DNA of 64,000 nt from Cylindrotheca closterium (taxonomy: Eukaryota > Bacillariophyta > Bacillariophyceae > Bacillariales > Bacillariaceae). Both the position numbers and the translations under genes were made by a program. How positions within the stretch are numbered: position 1 is the first letter of the stretch; every line of letters begins with the position of its first letter. The stretch spans positions 371,805 through 435,804 of the forward strand of contig CAKOGP040001770.1 of the NCBI GenBank assembly GCA_933822405.4, written 5' to 3'. The notes beneath the pieces were generated by a model. That model was not told the DNA's origin. It ran no database searches and saw only the letters and a program-made list of their open reading frames with translations. Positions 51,229 to 60,452 of this stretch are shown here, one piece after another.

Positions 51229-52467
51229 ATAAAATTCAGTTTCAAAAATCAAAAAACAAAAATCACGCATTTTGCAAAAACAAAAAGTCATCTTCTCTAG
51301 TACTTTATCTACGCAATGACCGTGTAGCGACACCGGTTTTGCTGTTAAAAGTGCTTGATTGAGGACTTCAACCATGGGCTCTGATGATGATCAATCAGAT
51401 GAGATGGCTCTGAACTTGACAAAGGCTGCAACTGATCAAGGTCAGGGAGGCCTGGAGGAAAAAAACCGTTCAAATTCGACCACCCAACTGACGGTTGACT
51501 TGGTAAAGGATGATCCAAGCGATGACCCCATGGAACTGTTTCAAACCGTTTGGCATGCTTTGATACCTCCCAAGAGCGGACACAAGCAACCCCCTCCTTC
51601 CAAAATCGCCAAGGATGGCGCACTGAAAGGACAGCCGCTTGTTGCCTCTCCCAAGAAACTCAATCCAAGCAATGACCCCATGGAATTTGTTGAAATTGTT
51701 TGGCATGCTTTGACAACGGCGTTTCCACCAACCATTGATCATTCTTTGGACAGATTCTCAATTGGATGGTCCACAAAACAAGGTTGGAACCAGAACAAAA
51801 TTTTCAACTATTTACACACAACAACAATCCTATTTTATGATGTCTGCGCTGCCCATCAGAAGTGGCCAACAACCATGGGCTCGAATGAAGCAAAATCACA
51901 AGAGATGGCTTTGAAATCGACAAGGACTGCACCTGAGCACGCTCAGGAAGGTCTGGAGGCAACAACCCGCTCGAATTCTACCACCCTATTGACGGTTGAC
52001 CTGGTGAAGGACAACCCCAATGCTTGCATTTCCTCCATGTTGTACAGCATATTTGTCTTGTTTCTTTCTCTGGAAAAGATACAGCAGACCGATTTTCTTG
52101 GTCTACCTTTCCAAATCCCCACCAACAGAGTGGGAGCGCCAATCTGCCCATTGACAGATGACTTGAGAGAATTGCATCCAATTCTTTCCTTGGAAAAGGT
52201 ACCCACAAAATTCCTCTGTATCCCAGGAGATATTCTTGCATCTTGTTTGTACTTCCCCACCAACAGTGGGAGCGCCAATCTGTCCCCTGACATGATTGAC
52301 TAGAGCAATTTTTTCTTGAAAAATGCCTCAACGTGGTTCAAACTTATCTGACAAAAAGCAGCATAGTTCCTGGCCTCTACAGACGTATTACACCGGCAGT
52401 TGGATACTCTAGAAGTAGCATAAAAACGAATTAATGATTCAGTTATATATACAATGAATCGATTGAT
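51229..52467. mobile_element. Nested 1.24-kb insertion flanked by a 16-bp direct repeat
   Basis: The 16-mer caatgaatcgattgat occurs at 51213-51228 and again at 52452-52467. Deleting one copy and everything between restores the recombinase frame, joining ...GNESID to VVGVFLFVIRPG. This is the signature of an insertion with target-site duplication. The segment begins with A-rich DNA (ataaaattcag) and ends gattcagttatatata. No terminal inverted repeat, LTR or clear poly(A) tail is evident, so its class is unknown. Confidence 0.8.
51359..52303 (+). CDS. ORF inside the nested insertion, internally duplicated, unknown
   Basis: 314 codons in the track frame; the first ATG is at 51374 (MGSDDDQSDEMALNL). 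A module is present about twice: MGSDDDQSDEMALNLTKAAT / MGSNEAKSQEMALKSTRTAP, each followed by RSNSTT-LTVDLVKD. A DPMEL/DPMEF...VWHAL piece is also repeated, and near the end the DNA word ccccaccaacag(a)gtgggagcgccaatctg occurs at about 52116 and 52256. No domain is recognised. The polar, repetitive composition suggests a non-conserved or non-coding origin; it may not be translated. Confidence 0.3.
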   Translation: MRTSTMGSDDDQSDEMALNLTKAATDQGQGGLEEKNRSNSTTQLTVDLVKDDPSDDPMELFQTVWHALIPPKSGHKQPPPSKIAKDGALKGQPLVASPKKLNPSNDPMEFVEIVWHALTTAFPPTIDHSLDRFSIGWSTKQGWNQNKIFNYLHTTTILFYDVCAAHQKWPTTMGSNEAKSQEMALKSTRTAPEHAQEGLEATTRSNSTTLLTVDLVKDNPNACISSMLYSIFVLFLSLEKIQQTDFLGLPFQIPTNRVGAPICPLTDDLRELHPILSLEKVPTKFLCIPGDILASCLYFPTNSGSANLSPDMID

Positions 52468-53147
52468 GTGGTTGGGGTTTTTCTTTTTGTTATACGTCCA
52501 GGCAAATTTCTGTTAAAAGCGGGAACGCAATTTCCCTTCAAGTTGAAGCAAGTGTTTTTTCGTATCAACGACGCAGAATTTTGTGGCGACGTCATTCCCC
52601 TTTGCCTCCTGGACACGTCACTTGTGACATTCGCCAGTCTGATATTTGACAAGCAAAAAAATGTGGTGCCAGACAAAAAGATCGCTTTGGGCACGTCATT
52701 TAATGGTGACAACCCAACAGCTACGCTGATTGCCATTGTCTGACACCTTCGACAGAGTCAACACACAACTGGCAACACCCCCCTGTTTACCTACTACTCC
52801 GAGTTTGGAGTCCCTTGCAATGTCACAGATCGAATGATGACAAAATATTTGAGAGCAGTTGCTCTCTCCATGGAGGTTGATTGAACTCCCACAATTGGTG
52901 CTCTTCGATGCACCGGGGCTACCGCGCTTCTGGAAGGCAATATCCCGACTAGTCTCATCAAACTACTCGGTCGGTGGCGCTCCGATGAAGTTTTTCGGTA
53001 TCTTCACACCCGCAGTCCGAGCCGTTGATGCAACGCTTGACCAATGTTCTTGTTGATCACGTCGGGCACTAGCGTTTTTTCCCACCCACCACACCCTGGA
53101 CGGCAACAAGATGGCCGAATGGAGGAAACCAGCGCTTGCGCTGGAGG

Positions 53148-53189
53148 ATTGGGGGCCAACAGCTAGTAATTGGGGGCCAACAGCTAGTA
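53148..53189 (+). repeat. Two adjacent 21-bp direct repeats at the 3' end of the element
   Basis: attgggggccaacagctagta occurs twice in tandem without a mismatch. A 7-bp-arm palindrome (ccagcgcttgcgctgg, 53129-53144) lies just before. Their place beyond the recombinase suits the split direct repeats of Ngaro-type elements, but the partner copies upstream were not found. Confidence 0.7.
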
Positions 53190-53388
53190 ACAACTGTCAG
53201 CCCAAAAACATCATTGAAACTCTTTTAGACCCAATTGGAGTCTGCGGAATCCAAAGCGATTGAGAAGGATGAGCAATTGCTGTAGGTCCCATATGTTTGG
53301 TGCTGCGTTGTGGCTTTTGCTTCCTCCATTTTGAATCACTCTTCCTCCGAGCCATTAGCTACTAGTATAGGATAGTATAGGATAGTTG

Positions 53389-53730
53389 TATGCTGCCAGA
53401 AGGAGAAACAACGGATCCTGCTCGACAGCTTGTGAATGGTACGCCAAGGTCGATAGCCAACTGGCGCCTTCCGTTCTGGTTCTTCTGCTTGGTGTTTCTT
53501 TGGAGTGACTCTGGTGGGTTGTGGTGTGAAGCTGGTCCTTTTCGTTTCAGTTGCGCGTGAGGCAGGCGACTCAAAGGACCAGTCTCAGATTGACTTGCTT
53601 GTCTGCCAAACCTTGACACGAAGATCGTGTCAAGGCCCAACAGGGTGTGGTGGGATGGGAAAGAAAGAAAGAACTCTATCTTTCTGTCAGTTCTTCCGTC
53701 TACGTTAGAGTACAATTGTTTTGCTCGATG
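53389..53730 (-). pseudogene. Decayed copy 2 of the 44682-45338 gene, interrupted
   Basis: 53389-53449 (gagaaacaacggat, gctcgaca, cttgtgaatggta, gccaaggt) matches 44875-44934 of the parent. The match resumes at 53709 (gtacaattgttttgctcga), which in the parent follows immediately. About 260 bp of unrelated sequence (53450-53708) therefore separates the halves; it includes a hairpin, ccttgacac...gtgtcaagg, at 53610-53634. Only a small part of the gene survives. Confidence 0.65.
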
Positions 53731-54325
53731 AAGCTTCTTGCATTTTCCATTATCATGTCCCTCCCCCCTTCATATTTGGGCCTCAGAGAGGTCATGACCA
53801 GGCCCTGCTTGTCTGAAGGAAGCAAACGATCCTTGTCGTGAGAAAGAAGATCTTATTGCTGGATACCGTACTTTTTGCCTACGAAGCATGTCTTGTCCAA
53901 AGTTTGAAATAGATTTTCAATCAAACTAGTCTCTCTTAGCATTCAAGGTGAGTAAATGGGACCTATAATAGCTTCGTGAGCTAGCAATGCATGGAAAGAA
54001 GACGAAGTGCGAGATGGCCAATGGCTCTCTAAGATTGAGTCGTTTTCTTGGCTTCGGTCATCATCCTTTATTTTGGTAAAAAAATAACTGCAGGAGTTCC
54101 ACAATTTATTGCGCTCGGACTAGTCGACAGTATTTCAATCGTCCAACGTATAGACCGCAGGCACACTGTTCGATTTCTTTGATAGATTATCGTATCGTTC
54201 ATTCAGTCTCTTCATCTGCCATAAAGTGACATATTGGTATTGATGATGATCCAACGTATCGATCGCAAAAACAAAAAATTAGAGTCTCTATACCGTATCT
54301 ATATCCACAAAAACGTCTGTTCCAG
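53731..54325. other. Intergenic region after the repeat block
   Basis: About 595 bp; nothing recognisable beyond possible further remnants of the duplicated gene in its first 30 bp. Confidence 0.35.
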
Positions 54326-54904
54326 ATGAAGCCTCCATTTCCGTGTATCTTTTTGTCAGTGGTACTGAGAGCCAGATTTATTCTGACACAAACGCACCAC
54401 CCTGGAAATGTGGGAGCATCCGCAAGGGCACTGAAAACCATGGGCTTTGATGAGCTTGTCCTAGTGAAACCCCACGATCCCAAAGTTTTGATTCGGAAAA
54501 AATGTAAGGACAGGGCCAGTGGCGCAGCTGATGTCTTGGATGGAGCCAAAGTATATGAAGCCTTGCATGAAGCATTAGAAGGTACGGATGTTTGGTGTGG
54601 CACTGGAATGCCCGTGGATATGGCACAATCGCGGGACTTGAACGAACGACAATTTTGCGAACCTCGGCCCTTTTTGGAAGACTTGGCGCGTGCCACTGAA
54701 GCCAAATCGATTTCCTTTGTTTTTGGGAATGAACGAGCGGGAATGTCAAAAGAAGATATTGAGCTATGCCATGTCATGCTTGGTATTCCGACGAATCCTA
54801 CCTTTGGATCTCTCAATCTTGCTTCAGCAGTTCAACTCATTGCTTATGATTGCCGGCAGGCACTGGGAGGGTTCAATTCGGGCAACGACGAGGACGATGG
54901 TTAA
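54326..54904 (+). CDS. SpoU/TrmH-family RNA 2'-O-methyltransferase (TrmJ-like)
   Basis: Single exon, 192 residues. The SPOUT fold is evident. Motif 1 is HHPGNVGASARALKTMGFDE (residues about 23-42), followed by LVLVKPHDP, a G-A-A-D-V-L segment and GTDVWCGTGM. Motif 2 is SISFVFGNERAGMSKEDIEL, and motif 3 is MLGIPTNPTFGSLNLASAVQ near the C-terminus, forming the SAM-binding knot. The spacing is closest to bacterial TrmJ (tRNA position 32), but the TrmJ C-terminal extension is absent. The start is slightly hydrophobic (MKPPFPCIFLSVVLRARF) and might serve as a weak targeting sequence or simply be the first strand. Substrate (tRNA or rRNA) is not readable. Confidence 0.85.
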   Translation: MKPPFPCIFLSVVLRARFILTQTHHPGNVGASARALKTMGFDELVLVKPHDPKVLIRKKCKDRASGAADVLDGAKVYEALHEALEGTDVWCGTGMPVDMAQSRDLNERQFCEPRPFLEDLARATEAKSISFVFGNERAGMSKEDIELCHVMLGIPTNPTFGSLNLASAVQLIAYDCRQALGGFNSGNDEDDG

Positions 54905-55561
54905 ACGCATGTCATCAAGGCCAGTGTAGAATGCATACAGCATCTCTAGATAAGAATGAATGAATGACTCAGCCGGTGGCCGGGATCTGGTAAACGAGCG
55001 ACAGCTTTCTTTTTATTGTACAATCGAAGAAGCTCCTTTTTCCTCGAAAGTGACGCCTCTACCCAACCATTCCCGTTAGGATCAAGGTTTATAGCCTAGA
55101 ACCTAGAACTAAAACAATGGCTGAGTCTGAGTGAATCAGGATATCACAGATTGCATATTGTATGTAGCGTGTGCTCTGAACTCGCACTTGAAGAAGAGTT
55201 CCTAGCATGGATATTAACTACAACATTTACTGTTCTTACATATGCCTAATATCGCGCTCTTCTACTTGAAGTATAATACAAAGGCGCGTACTTTCAATTT
55301 GTGGGTTTCGTGGCAACAAATACAATCGAATTTTGCAGGGCACCGTTCCATTTCGACTGGCCACACCGCTCAGGTATGGCATAAATGTTGTTTCTACATT
55401 GCTGTCGCAACAATCATACCTCGGAGGACGATAGTGAATCGACCAAAAGTAACAAGCATCACAAGACTGCTGTTTACTTGATGGAAGCAAGGATGAAAGT
55501 TCCGTAGTCCTACTAGTGCCCATATTTCAAAATTCATCAGCATGTGCAGACTGGTTGGTGC
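54905..55561. other. Convergent intergenic region
   Basis: About 655 bp between the methyltransferase stop and the stop of the minus-strand gene. Short open frames on both strands have no recognisable content. Confidence 0.4.
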
Positions 55562-57318
55562 TTACTTGATGATACAAGTGTCCATATGATCTGCAAGCTT
55601 CTTGTTGATCTTTGCTGCTTTTGCATATACAGTCTCATAAAAGGGATGTCCACTGCCCTTGAAGCGTTTGTGGAAATATAGACCTGGAACATCTGATACA
55701 AAGCCGGCTTTGACCACTCGACCGACCTCTGCCATCTTGCCAAATCTAGGATCATCGACATCCAACCAAAGCGGATCCACCATATTCCAATCCATCAGGG
55801 TATGGTCCAACGAGTGAAGCACGGTTCCAACAAACATGGCCTCTCCATCAGTTCCAGGAAACATGTGTTTGCACTTTGCAAATTCCGACATGAAGATTGC
55901 CCGAACACTGACAACAAAATGGATAAAGTCCGAGTATTTGACGAGTTCCTTGATTTGCGAATGTTGCCAGACGTTGTCTTCAATTCCATGATTCACGCAT
56001 TGCACAAAGGGCTTGTCTTCGTTGGCCCAGCCTTCCGAAACCATACCCTCATCTGCCCAAATCCTCATGAATCTATTAAAGCAAGTGTATCCAAAGAAAT
56101 TGTACATGACAGTGACAACGCTATTCCGGCGAAAGAATGGATTGACATCTTCCAGTGTTTCGTCCAGATTGAGACCCCAGTTGGCTGTCGAATGGAGTTT
56201 CACATGTTGTGCCGCAATGGTATTGAACCAGAGCAGAATCATTGTTTCCGACGCATTCAGAACGAGATCGTCCAGTTTTCCATCGACAAATTTCTTGGTA
56301 TCTAAATCAATTTCGACTGCAAACAAATCAGCGACTCGGTATTCGCAATTCTCATCCACGTAGGGGAAATTCGCAAAGTAGAAACCAGCTACATTGCCTC
56401 GCTCACTATCCGGATTGGTTCTAGCATAATAATGAATGGCTTGGGTCTGCTCTAGCAAAAGTGTCGCACACATACTCTCGTAATCGCAAGGAGCGGGTGT
56501 GATATAACCATTGCTGGACAGGTAGTCCCGCAGCCTCAACATGAGGGTGCCTATATAGTATAGTATAATATAGTAGGACGATTTCAGATGAGTTGGGTGT
56601 GTGTATGTGTTATAGACACCATAATTCCGAGAGTTGGATACAAAAACAACAATGTTGCCACCAGATAAGTACTTACCTTTCTTCCAAAGATAGTAGGAGC
56701 ATGGGCCGATGAATGTATACGCCCATAGAAAGTCAAAGAATCCAACGTAGACGTGGTCCATGTCAAGTTCTTTTGCTGGCTCTACCATGTTCAATGACCC
56801 CATCACGGAACCTCGCAAGGATGCCAATTTTCCAGGAGTCAACGAAATGGTCCTCATGGCTCGTTCACGAAAGAGACTGTTTCTCCTCTTTGTTTCTTTC
56901 AGGCCAAACATGCTGTTTATTAATTCACAGTCGTCAAAGAGTTCATGAAATTTGGAGTTTTCGACGATTCGCTGCTTGTTTTCTGACATTCTGTGTGCGA
57001 TGCGGTAATGAGCAAGAGTAGCAATGATAGCAATTGTATCATCACCTTAAATCACAAAAGGACGCACCTCTTCATGTCAGGGAGTTTCAGATTGCTGGGA
57101 GATGACTTGTTCCGCCGCGTGACGCGTTGTCCGGACATGTGTTTCTCCCATTCTTTGAAGCACCATCCTACGTACAAAATATATAAAAAGACGATGCCGA
57201 AGGTGTTCAAAAATAGCCGAGCAACAGCATTGTACACGCTCCAGTAGGAAATCTCTTCAAACCAAGGATGTTCAAACAATCCGCTCCAATCGTACATCAT
57301 TGTGGTTAGGTTCGTCAT
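55562..57318 (-). CDS. Uncharacterised protein with N-terminal membrane helices
   Basis: Exons 57318-57068, 56990-56677 and 56550-55562 give 517 residues. Intron 1 is 77 nt (GTGCGT...CACAG), joining LPDMKR to MSENKQRIVEN. Intron 2 is 126 nt (GTAAGT...ATATAG), a multiple of three without a stop, so retention would add 42 residues. One membrane segment lies at about residues 30-54 (VARLFLNTFGIVFLYILYVGW) and another candidate near YVGFFDFLWAYTFIGPCSYY. The C-terminal 330 residues are soluble-looking, with several conserved-seeming Trp/His/Asp motifs (HSTANWGLNLDETLEDVNPF; VLHSLDHTLMDWNMVDPLWL; GLYFHKRFKGSGHPFYE). I do not recognise the family. Confidence 0.7.
56551..56676 (-). other. Putative 126-nt (3n) intron
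   Basis: GTAAGT donor and TATACTATATAG acceptor are both good. Length is divisible by three and there is no in-frame stop, so both spliced and retained forms would be readable. The encoded insert (TYTHPTHLKSSYYIILYYI) looks like translated intron. Confidence 0.65.
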
Positions 57319-58317
57319 GTTATAGTCCTACTATGGTAATGGTCACACGAAAAATAATTGTTTCACCTTATACTTGTACTGTATGATGCGCGATATGTGC
57401 TGGATGACGGGTCAAAATTTCCGGTTTCGAGAGGCCTCTTCGCTATTATTTCTCGGATTCTTTTAGTAGCTGGTGGCAGAATGAATCCGCGTTAGCAGGG
57501 GGAAATAAGAGGGGAAAGCGAGACTTTAACGGATTGTATCGAACAGCATGCGGTGGCATAATGTTGGAGAGAAACCAGAATCCTTAACATAACGGTAACC
57601 TGAACAAAGTAGTAGCATTTCGCCTGCATATTTCAATCCAGATACTATACTGGTACTGTACAATTACCGATAGGATTGGAGAGTGATGAACAAAAACAAA
57701 ATCCCCTTCTTATGTGTCACTATTTCTGTTCGTCCTAATCCTCACGGGGTGAATGAATCAATCGACTCGTTCGATCATTTTTCAACAAAGGCTACATACT
57801 CAATACTGTAAATGATGACTCCTCATATATTATAATCTGATGCTGTACTGTACCGGTAGGCCATTGTTGTCGTTTTTTAAAAATGCGATGACAAATTACA
57901 GTGACAGTCGTCGACGTCAGTGTATTGACTCATAGTAGTCGACTGAGCTAACAAGTAACTGGCTCTCTCTCTACCAGTATACTCCACTTCCTGGTAGTGC
58001 ATCCTCTCTGGGGACTGCCAAGACGGAAGAAAGACTGATCCAAAATCGAGGTTTAGGCACGTTGGATAGATGAGAATGACCTGTTATCATGGGCGGGTCA
58101 TTACTCAACACAGGTTTCTTGTGGGTATGCGGGTATGGCTCTTGTGGGACTTCAGTCGACTCAATCGACCAATGTCAGTATCGAATTCTATTCCAACACG
58201 TCATTTTCCACCAAACCGGAACGACGACGAGACGACGATGATGGGTGATGTCGCATACCGGTACCGTCACGGGTAGAATCATCAATCACAATCATCCCTA
58301 GTATCCCATTGCCGGAT
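57319..58317. other. Divergent intergenic region
   Basis: About 1 kb between head-to-head genes. TACCGGTA at 57851-57858 and 58256-58263. A CGACGACGACGA-type stretch lies near 58220. No gene is supported. Confidence 0.4.
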
Positions 58318-59508
58318 ATGCACAGCAGACCATCTACCATGACTGTCATCTTTGCCGCTGTACAGCTATCCACACGAGTAGCCAGTCGACAATCCAAAGC
58401 CACCAATTTGAGTCATCAATTATTCCGTCGAGGCTCCTCTCTACGATCGTTGTCCACATCATCATCATCATCGTCATCTTCATTGAATGACGACAACAAA
58501 TATTTTACGATTGGCCTTACAGGTGCCAGCGGATTGATTGGTACAGCATTACGAGATGAAATCAGCAACATAGGTTCCATTAATGGCAAGCCAGTTCGGT
58601 GCGTTGCTTTGAAACGAGGTTCCAAGGCTGACAAAAAGCCATTAAACGATGATTCAGCAAATACCAGTTTGGTGTGGAATCCGAATGGAAAGACCCCCGA
58701 AGAAGTTATTGATCCTTCTGCACTCCAAGACATGGATGCTATCGTACATCTTTCGGGAGAGAATATTTCCACAGGACTGTCGGGTCCACTCGCGCCACTT
58801 GGAATTCGACCTTGGACGGATGCCAAAAAGAAGGAAATCATTGATTCTCGAGTCATTACTACTCGGGCTCTTGCCCAGGCAATTGCTAAAAGCGAAAAGA
58901 AACCCTCGTTTCTAGTAGCTGGAGGTGTGGGGGCATATGGTCCTGATTTTTTCGAGGGGGCTAAGGCAGCTGACGAATCGGCCGATATTTCCAAATCCAC
59001 TGGCTTTCTGGCGGAAATCAGCCGCAAGTGGGAAGGAGCCGCACAAGAGGCAGATGACAGTGGAGCCCGAGTTGTGAAAATGCGCAATGGTGTCGTCTTG
59101 TCGACGAAAGGTGGTGCCATGGCCAAATTATATCCCATTTTCTTGTTGGGTGGAGGAGGCATTGTGGGATCCGGAAAGCAGTACTTTCCCTTTATCTCCG
59201 CCAGAGACATGGCACGGGCCATGATCCATGTCCTACAAACTCCCAGTCTAAATGGCCCAGTGAACATGTGTGCTCCTAGTGGATGCACCAATGCGGAATT
59301 CACGAGTGCTATTGGCAAAGTGTTACGTCGGCCAACCATTTTGCCGTTTCCAAGCTTTGCGGTGTCACTCCTCTTTGGAGAAATGGGTGAAGAAATTCTA
59401 CTTGGCGGAACGAGAGCACAACCACAAAAGCTGCTGGATTCTGGTTTTGAGTTTGCTCATCCTACTGTGGAAGAAGCCGTTCAGAGTGCTGTGGATGAAG
59501 ATATTTAA
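58318..59508 (+). CDS. NAD(P)-dependent epimerase family TIGR01777 (YfcH/SDR39U1)
   Basis: Single exon, 396 residues from ATG 58318; the frame is open 9 nt upstream with a TTG, and ATG 58339 is an alternative. Residues 1-55 are Ser/Arg-rich and likely a mitochondrial or plastid leader. The Rossmann motif GLTGASGLIGTALRDE is near residue 65, then DAIVHLSGENI, a SRVITTRALAQAI helix, LVAGGVGAYG, and RNGVVLSTKGGAMAKL. The C-terminal DUF1731 part includes LRRPTILPFPSFAVSLLFGE and LGGTRAQPQKLLDSGFEF. This extended-SDR family is widespread in bacteria, animals and plastids; its substrate is unknown and in plants a member affects plastid division. Confidence 0.88.
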   Translation: MHSRPSTMTVIFAAVQLSTRVASRQSKATNLSHQLFRRGSSLRSLSTSSSSSSSSLNDDNKYFTIGLTGASGLIGTALRDEISNIGSINGKPVRCVALKRGSKADKKPLNDDSANTSLVWNPNGKTPEEVIDPSALQDMDAIVHLSGENISTGLSGPLAPLGIRPWTDAKKKEIIDSRVITTRALAQAIAKSEKKPSFLVAGGVGAYGPDFFEGAKAADESADISKSTGFLAEISRKWEGAAQEADDSGARVVKMRNGVVLSTKGGAMAKLYPIFLLGGGGIVGSGKQYFPFISARDMARAMIHVLQTPSLNGPVNMCAPSGCTNAEFTSAIGKVLRRPTILPFPSFAVSLLFGEMGEEILLGGTRAQPQKLLDSGFEFAHPTVEEAVQSAVDEDI

Positions 59509-60452
59509 TACCTACAGGAAATAGAATAATAGTTATGGTTAGCGATGAATGATATAGTTGGTTCCTGAGATTTTCAATTGGGTATGCTTGCAATCATAAG
59601 CAATATATCTGAGATTGCTGATAGCTGATAGAAACCACTGTAGAAAGAGGTCACATCTTGGTGTAGCTACTGCATACTACTACTACTATCAAAGAATTAT
59701 CATTCTTCGGTTCCTCAACAAGCTCTAAAAGCACCGACCACCAAAATAAATTTCGATGTCTCAAGCGCTTTCGGTGCAAGAGCCATTGGAACATGATGTT
59801 GCGATGGCCGAATCGTTTCGGTGGTGCCGCAGCTACTCAAAGTGGTAGTCGAAGCAATTAGTAATACAAGCATAGTAAAATTATTCTGTTCGAGTGAACA
59901 GCTTGTCGCTCACTTTTTATCAGTCCTTCCTGCATGAGGCAGGTATTCTGCCGTACCGGTATCGTACTGTAGTGAATGGTAAATTATTTGAGGCAACCGT
60001 TATCATACAATATGAAGTAATACCAATGATACGAGTACGGTGGGTATAAGTGTACCTACCGTAGCATGATGGTCATTCCCTTCTCTGGAGCTTGATGGAG
60101 CACGAACAATAGGTCCTAAAATTCCTTACTGCGACGGGATCGGGTACGATACTGTGTTTTTTAAAATTAATCATATGTTCTATATGCTGTGAGCCTCAAA
60201 AATAGTGCAATAGACATTATTCTAATAAAATGTGCAAAAGGTCACAGGGAAGCAACCCTGCTAGTATTTTTAGGCTCGTCTGAAGTGGAATATCAATATT
60301 TGCAACGAGACCGCATGATCGGACCACATCACTGATGGCGAACTGTGAATTATTATTATAAAAGCGCCAAAAAGAGTTTCAGAAAAGCAAAACAAATTCA
60401 TCATCCACATATTATATTTCTCATCAGAAAGCAGCCTACCAAAGAACGAACG
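59509..60452. other. Intergenic region
   Basis: About 940 bp between two plus-strand genes. TACCGGTA at 59954-59961. The last 108 bp are open in the kinase frame but begin with GTG. No further gene is supported. Confidence 0.4.

Larger units (their letters stand above)
50808..53028 (+). pseudogene. Tyrosine recombinase (YR), interrupted by an insertion
   Basis: N-terminal SAM-like part in 50808-51228, in three successive frames: LLDDIRAVELGIKHGVCPS, EDAMRQVSQAFSSLGLLDPR, then KVLVKASIKACQKTHKY. The catalytic part resumes after the insertion at 52452-53028 in one frame. It has FLFVIRPGKFLLKAG (first Arg box), FPFKLKQVFFRINDAEF, FDKQKNVVPDKKIALGTS, GALRCTGATALLEG (second Arg box) and LIKLLGRWRSDEVFRYLH, whose Tyr is the expected nucleophile. 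Two in-frame TGA codons (52741-52743, 52882-52884) lie inside it. The motif set is that of DIRS/Ngaro recombinases rather than phage integrases. Confidence 0.78.
47102..53250 (+). mobile_element. Degenerate DIRS/Ngaro-like tyrosine-recombinase retrotransposon
   Basis: Remains of gag, reverse transcriptase, RNase H and a tyrosine recombinase occur in that order on the plus strand, spread over about 6 kb. No long terminal repeats and no DDE integrase are seen, as expected for DIRS/Ngaro elements. It is dead: gag is frameshifted, most of RT is deleted, stops interrupt the recombinase, and another 1.24-kb segment is inserted in it. Candidate terminal structures are a hairpin at 47102-47132 and 21-bp direct repeats at 53148-53189. 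The true ends are not fixed. Confidence 0.75.
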
